This document shows, in pieces, positions 58,476-64,000 of a stretch of DNA of 64,000 nucleotides. The stretch spans positions 208,778,445-208,842,444 of the forward strand of contig CM054060.1 in the NCBI GenBank assembly GCA_028641055.1. The letters run 5' to 3'. This stretch comes from Alopecurus myosuroides (lineage: Eukaryota; Streptophyta; Magnoliopsida; Poales; Poaceae). The position numbers and the translations under genes are program-made. Every line of letters begins with the position of its first letter. The first letter of the stretch is position 1. Below the pieces are notes generated by a model, which saw only the letters and a list, made by a program, of their open reading frames with translations, was not told the DNA's origin and ran no database searches.

Positions 58476-60084
58476 ATGCTGAACAAGGGAAAGGCATTGC
58501 TTGGGATGTCCTCAAGGACAAGGAGAAGAGAATCAAGGGTGTCCAACAATCACGATGATAATCAGTTATGGGAGGATGAATTGGTTTTTGCAGGTGAAAA
58601 ACTGCGTGTCCATACCACAAGATGGCAAGACCCCGAAGTTCTTGAACATTGGGGGATTGCTGAAGATTTCCAAGCCTTTGCTGCAACTACGGGGCTGCTT
58701 GAGTTCTCACGCCATCCACACAACACATATGTGGAACTCTCGAGGGAATTCCTCTCTACATTCAGGTTTGAGGGACCGGTGGTGCACCGGAAAAGTAAGT
58801 CTAAGAACCCTCCTCCAGCTACTTTTGTCATTAAATTTACAATCAGGGGGCAGCGTTTAGTCATGTCCACTGTTCCAAATATCATCCGATATGCCGATTT
58901 ATCGGCCGATTTATCGCTTATCGGGTGTTGACCGATAAGATAAATGGATATCGGTGGAGTTTATCATTCGGGCCATTTTATCGGTCTTGCAAGCGATTTA
59001 TCGGTCAATACGCCGATAAATAGGACGTTATATCGATTTTCTAGCACTGGAACATGTGATTAATGACATCCATCATAGAATTTTTAGTATTATTGAATAC
59101 AATATATCTAATATCATGATCTAGATTTTTTAGTGCCGATATAACGTATTTTATAGCATATCTTATTGCTACAATTTAGGATTTACAAAAAAAAATGGCC
59201 GATAAATAGTCGACCGATAAAATCGATTTATCGGCCGATAAGCCGATATATCTCTTATCATGGGCCGACCGATAAGTTAACGATAAGCGATATCCTGAAC
59301 ATTGGTCATGTCATTAGAGGAATTCTGTAAGGCTATACATGTACCAACTACGGGGTTATGGGATGAAACATATGCTGATTCTAGAGAAGAACTTGTCACA
59401 TTCTGGCGTAGCATTGCTAAAAATATTCCTGAAAGAATGAATAGAGGCAAGCTCACATGCATCCAACACCCGGGCCTTAGATATTTTGCATTGTTTCTTG
59501 CTAGAGGATTCCTTGCTAGGGATAACACTTCTGCTTGCACTGGTCCTATGATCTATTTATTAAAATGTGCAATGGAAAATACAACACCTATATATACCCT
59601 GGGAACCATACTTGCTAGAACTTTGCATTTAGCTATGAGTAGGAATGGCACGGATAAAACTCCTTTATATGTTGGTGACATTTCCACTTTAATCCATGAA
59701 TACATTATGGCAGAACGAGGTTTTAATGATAACTTGGGTACCATGGTAAATGAGTCTCGACTGCTGGATTTTGGTTTACTTTTTCGCATGCATATGAGCA
59801 GGGCTGAGAAAGAATATTTTTCATATTGCTATAAGGATTCTAATGGGCACATTGTGTCTGTTAGGCTCCCTTGTGCTGACTTGTTTGACAGGGAGACGAA
59901 GTGGACTGTGCAAGAAGAGCCACAACAAGAAGAGCAACAACAGGAGGAGCCCCAATACCAGGTGCCTATGGCATATCCCTGGGGCTTCCCTGAACCACAC
60001 CTTGGAGCACAGGCATGGCAGGATCCATCCTTCTTCCAGGGAGGTTCGTCGAGTGGTGGACATGATTACCACCCAGGATACTAG
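58476..60084 (+). pseudogene. ATHILA ORF-1-like gene, split by a hAT-type MITE
   Basis: First part 58476-58867, second part 59313-60084; the two join in frame if the MITE and one target duplication are ignored, a coding length of 387 residues. The first part has WGIAEDF and YVELSREFLSTF, the second EEFCKAIHVP, matching the general form of ATHILA ORF-1-family proteins found in the env position of such elements. The C-terminus (from about 59915) is a Q/E-rich low-complexity stretch ending in G/S-rich sequence. The function of the family is unknown. As it stands, translation from 58476 enters the MITE and stops at 58931. Apart from the insertion no stop or frameshift is seen, so it was disabled recently. 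Confidence 0.75.
58868..59304. mobile_element. hAT-type MITE (437 bp)
   Basis: Flanked by the 8-bp duplication GTCATGTC (58860-58867 and 59305-59312). Ends CACTGTTC... and, reversed, CAATGTTC..., imperfect inverted repeats of about 16 bp (12 matches). An 8-bp duplication and CA...TG ends are typical of hAT transposons. Subterminal zones are packed with variants of CGATTTATCGGCCGATAA, likely transposase-binding repeats. The centre is AT-rich; there is no coding capacity. Confidence 0.85.
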
Positions 60085-61765
60085 CTTGATCACAATCTTG
60101 GGGGAGTATTTCTCTCCCTCCTCATTCGTTGTGTTATATCAATTGCATGTTATTTATTGTTTTATGTTCTTTAAATCTGAAAAACACAAAAACAAAATTG
60201 TTATTTGTTAGCTAGTTTACTTCTGGTTATTTACATTATGTTTCTAAAAATCAAAAACCACAAAAAGATTTTTGTTTTCTTGAGTTTAGTATAAATACGG
60301 AGCTGTAGGAATTGCTGAAATATGTTCACTGTTATATGCTTTAATCTTTACTTGTGACTCCGTTTGAGCTGAAAATTTAATCACTACTCCAACTTTTTAT
60401 GGCCTTCACCTCTGTAAAACATGAGAAACTTTTGAGGTGTTTAGGTAGGTAAACAAATTGCTGAATGCAGTAACTTTTTATAGCAAGATTTGAGTTTTTA
60501 TTGAGCAGTTCAAGTGGGGAGAGGAGAACAACAATGATATGATAATGTGCTGGAAGGGATGAAAGGTATGTCACCTTTGCCGTGCTTATGTATGCTTTTA
60601 AATAACAACAAGTGCACACCTTATGATTCCCTTAACACTTAGTGACATAATAGCCATTGTTTATCTTCTCCGTGGTTTAGTAGAATATATTCTGATGCAA
60701 CTAAAATATTGTTTAGTGTCATTACTTGGCTGATGGATTGAATAATTGTAGCCTTAAGCAAAGGTTTACGCAGCCCATTGTGCTTACTGAACTTGCCAAC
60801 CAAGGAAAGAATTAAAAGAGAAAATTTCATGAATGATAAAAGTGGAGTCTTATGCTTGACGAACTTATGGTTGGGGGTTAGTCTAAATGTGTATCACATG
60901 GAAAACTTTCAACGCTGCACTAAGAATTCTATATTCAAGTTGATATCATGTTGTTTTAACTATGGATGCCTATCATGCCGAAATAAGGTAGAGGAATAGT
61001 AAGTCTTGATGAGTAAGTATATATGATTAGAGAGACGCATTGGGCCGCTAACCCAAGCCATGCGATATCATGGTGGAAATTTACTTATAGCTAGAATGGA
61101 CTCCGCAACATATCCTATAATAAAATAAGAAGCTATGCATATAGTGAATGAAATAAAAAAGGATAATGAGTCCATTCCATTTGTTTGTCTTGCCATTTTG
61201 ACATGGGTTGGTTTCCATGTGATGGGGCAAGAGGTACCCCAATTGCGGCTCTCTATGATGTAATTAATACTTACAATGATTGTACAAGGCTTATTAGGAA
61301 TCTAGAGTTGAGTAATCATGGTGCGGGACTTCGCTTTTAAGGGGCATGAGGCTTTCAACTTGTAGTTTGTCAAGCATAAGAATCAAAATGAAAAATTAAT
61401 GCTTTAGCAAAACGTAGAGCAAGGTAGTAAGCACAATGATTTTACTTGTCAACATATGAAAGAATCAGAGATCTCAAAAATCTTGATATGATTCAATCAT
61501 CAGCGATGCACAAGCCTTTGTTTATGTCTACAATTGAGCAAACTCATTCAAGTATTAACACTTCATGTTATTTCTATTGCAACAACTATATATGCTTCAA
61601 CACTGAGTAGATTCCCACTTGCTAGTATTTTGCTACTTGTTACAGGAATCATGTCTTGAGTATTTGCTAGTATTAATTGATGATGCATATGCAATGCAAA
61701 GTTCTTGCCAAAGTTTTTATCGCTTCTGCACTGCATTTGAGTTGTTCGAGGACAAACAACGAGCT
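60085..61765 (+). other. Element 5 3' non-coding region
   Basis: About 1.7 kb, AT-rich, no frame over 80 codons and no recognised domain. Includes a small hairpin CCATG-CGATAT-CATGG around 61059. It ends in GAGGACAAACAACGAGC just before the polypurine tract, as is usual in this group. It is probably 3' untranslated sequence and relics. Confidence 0.6.
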
Positions 61766-61779
61766 AAGCTTGGGGGAGT
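61766..61779 (+). other. Polypurine tract, element 5
   Basis: AAGCTTGGGGGAGT directly before the 3' LTR start TGATGCACCC. Confidence 0.88.
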
Positions 61780-63146
61780 TGATGCACCCAAAATGCATCT
61801 ACTTTTCCAAGCACTTTGCATCGTATTTCTCTCCGGAGTCCCCCATAATTGAATAAATCTGCAGAATCTGACGCTGTTTTTTAGCAAAAGTCTTCTTTCC
61901 GTCTATTTTCGCAGGACTTTTCACAGGGGACGAAAACCACATAACTTTTTATGGAAAAAAAGGGGAATGAGCACCAGATGGGGCCGGGGGGCCACCCAAG
62001 GGCCAAAAGGGGGCCCCACACGCGGCCAGATTCCTTGGCCGCGTGGGGTCACCCCTTTTGGGCCCAGATGGCCCACTCCGGCTAGGTCTTCGACGTACCC
62101 CTCCATATATACGAGAAACTGACGGGTTTCGAAGGAGAGGGCTGTTCGCGAAACGGAGCGCCGCCGCCACCACGATCTTCGATTTCGGAGTCAGATTGAG
62201 CCGGGATTTCACTCCCGGAGGTGGAATTCGAGGGGCTTCGTCACCATCATCATCACCACCATCATCTCCATCAACCATGATCTCCATCACCCCCTCCATG
62301 TGTGAGTAGTTTCTGTAGGAATGTGAGGTGTGAGGGGTTTTGGATGAGATTGATCATGTAATTGCTACCCGGTATGCGGGATCTAGGGGTTTGTCTTGAG
62401 GATTCTTATGTCTTATGTTGATGCACTATTGCTAGGCTTAATGCTTGTTACTAGGGCCCAAGTGGCATGATTTCAGTACTGAACTTACATTGCTACATCA
62501 TATATTTGAGTTTGGTATCTATCTGCAATGTGTATTACCTGCTATTATGTTGAACCTGCGAACCCTAAAGTGACAGCTAGGGAAAAAAAGGGGGATATGT
62601 TCTTGTTTGAGGATTATGTGTGTTCATGGAGTGTTAATGCGTTGGTCCGGGCTATTCGAAAGGGTAGACCTTAATTACCTGTAGTTCCAAATTGGCCCCA
62701 GTGAAATGGGAAGGTAGGACAATAGGCTTTGTGCAAATTCTCTTGGTTAGTACGCACAATAATTTACGGAACACACACCTACATAAAACTGAGATAGAGA
62801 AAGGCCCCGCTGCTAGTAAAACATTATTACATGATCAATCTTATCCGTGCAACACCCCGCTGTCACCTCATGCTTGCGTTCTAGTCTCTGGTTTACTTTC
62901 ACTCTTTTCCGGTGAAAACTGGGAAAACACTTGCTCTCCATTTACTTTCTGTTTGTTTACTTTCACTGCTTTATTACACTCACCACTCTCGCTACAAGTT
63001 TGTTGATACACAGGTGTGGTTGGGAGTGACGTCCCAATTGCTCAAGTCTCAGCGTTATTCTTGTGTTCCCACTGAGTCGAACTGCAAATTTGGGTAATAC
63101 TTCCCATCGAAGACTACGATTGATCTCCTGCACTTGGGAGCCATCA
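61780..63146 (+). mobile_element. Element 5, 3' LTR
   Basis: 1,367 bp, homologous to 53556-54920. TATATA at 62106-62111; U3 hairpin with a perfect 10-bp stem at 62019-62045. The right flank resumes satellite DNA. Confidence 0.9.
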
Positions 63147-64000
63147 GACACTCAGAGCCCGAAACTCATGTATCTGACTGGACGAGGGGAATCCTTCCAA
63201 GATGTGTGCCCTACCATTGTCTTGGGTGTTTTTTGGGCCTAACCTAACACAACGAATAAATTAGTTCCACTTTGCTACCCCTTTCCGGCTCACGTAGAGG
63301 GTCCATAACGACTGTTCCGTCCTTTTTTTTAGCGGGCCTAGGGTATCTCCGGACAGGAGCTTCGGAGCATGTGAATCCCACCCAAGCCTAGGGTATGCCA
63401 TACCATGTGTCTTATAGTGTGTCATGTGTCTTCAATTCCCAAGATTTCCTCACTCTTTGTGTTATGGCTTCATCGGCGTCGGATTCTCCCTCGCGGGTTC
63501 CATGGCTACTCAATGCCTGAAACTCCTGGATCTGACGGAACAGGGGAAACTTGGAAAGTGGTGGGCCCTACATTGTCTTGGGTGTTCTTTGGGCGTAACC
63601 TAACACAACCAAGTAATTACTTCCACTTTTCTACCCCCATCCGACTCACGTAGAGGGGCCATATCGGCAGTTCCGTTCTTTTCTCCAACGGGCCTAGGGT
63701 TTCTCCGGAGAGGAGCTCCATAGCGGCTTAATCCCACCCAATCCTAGGGTATCACATAACATGTTAGTTAGAGTGTGGCATGGATATTGGATGCCAATTT
63801 TCCCTTACTCTTTGTGTTAGGGCTTTACCAGCGTGAGATTTTCTCTAGTTGTCGCAAGACTACTCAGGGAACGAAACTCCCGGATCTGACGGAACAGGGG
63901 GGGTCTTGGCAAGAGGTGCGCCCTACAATTTTATTGGGTGTTCCTTGGTCCCAACCTAACACAACAAAGAAATTAGTTTCACTTTTCTACCCCTTCCGGC
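63147..64000. repeat. Satellite patch F (runs off window)
   Basis: Anchors at 63337 and 63693 (spacing 356). Subtypes C, D, A, the order seen from 40944 onwards. The array continues past the window end. Confidence 0.92.

Larger units (their letters stand above)
53556..63146 (+). mobile_element. Element 5: Athila-like Ty3/gypsy retrotransposon, pol-less, 9.6 kb
   Basis: LTRs of 1,365 and 1,367 bp, a tRNA-Asp type primer site, an intact gag-protease frame, an ATHILA ORF-1-like frame split by a MITE, a polypurine tract, and flanking 5-mers GATAC and GACAC (one mismatch) in the satellite. Reverse transcriptase, RNase H and integrase are absent from the 57692-58475 and 60085-61765 intervals. The 892-residue gag-protease frame has no stop, so loss of pol is not general decay. 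Divergence of the first 345 bp of the LTRs is about 2% (seven substitutions, three indels), so the insertion is fairly recent. Assigned to the Athila lineage from the protease motif and the second ORF. Confidence 0.9.

Noticed and set aside
60778..60999. 73-codon frame in the element 5 3' region considered as a remnant of env or pol
   Set aside because: No motif recognised and composition matches the surrounding AT-rich non-coding sequence.

Overview
This window is repeat-dominated plant nuclear DNA, most likely from a large-genome grass (Poaceae, probably Pooideae). The evidence is nested LTR retrotransposons with tRNA-iMet and tRNA-Asp type primer sites, an Athila-type Ty3/gypsy gag-protease ORF with a 5'-spliced-looking second ORF, a hAT-type MITE, and no cellular gene. 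The species cannot be read from the sequence. I found no rRNA, functional tRNA, CRISPR array or bacterial gene.

The substrate is a tandem satellite of about 357 bp per monomer (spacings read: 340-366). It survives as patches at 5660-6918, 19974-21059, 39858-43049, 46667-46737, 51463-53555 and 63147-64000, between insertions. Monomer subtypes recur in the order E-A-A-B-C-D, which suggests a higher-order repeat of about seven monomers.

Insertions, left to right: (1) a minus-strand LTR element with 4.2-kb LTRs and only a 499-bp interior (1-5659, left LTR cut by the window edge); (2) a minus-strand LARD-like element with 5.6-kb LTRs and a 1.8-kb non-coding interior (6919-19973); (3) a 3.6-kb solo LTR (43050-46666); (4) a 4.7-kb solo LTR with a perfect 5-bp target duplication (46738-51462); (5) a 9.6-kb Athila-like element (53556-63146) with an intact gag-protease ORF, no polymerase/integrase, and an ATHILA ORF-1-like gene split by a 437-bp MITE.

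A tandem duplication of exactly 19,884 bp (1176-21059 and 21060-40943) copies most of element 1, a satellite patch, all of element 2 and another satellite patch. No difference between the copies was seen in the stretches compared. It is either a very recent duplication or an assembly artefact. Relative ages inferred: satellite, then element 2, then element 1 (LTRs about 0.6% apart), then the duplication.

The most interesting signal runs across the four long-LTR families. All carry small palindromes/hairpins in matching order in the 3' part of the LTR; the arms change sequence but stay complementary, and one loop is nearly constant (NCGGTYAY). Three of them also carry paired TGACGTCA-type sites exactly 11 bp apart. 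These look like conserved structural and regulatory modules of non-coding long LTRs.
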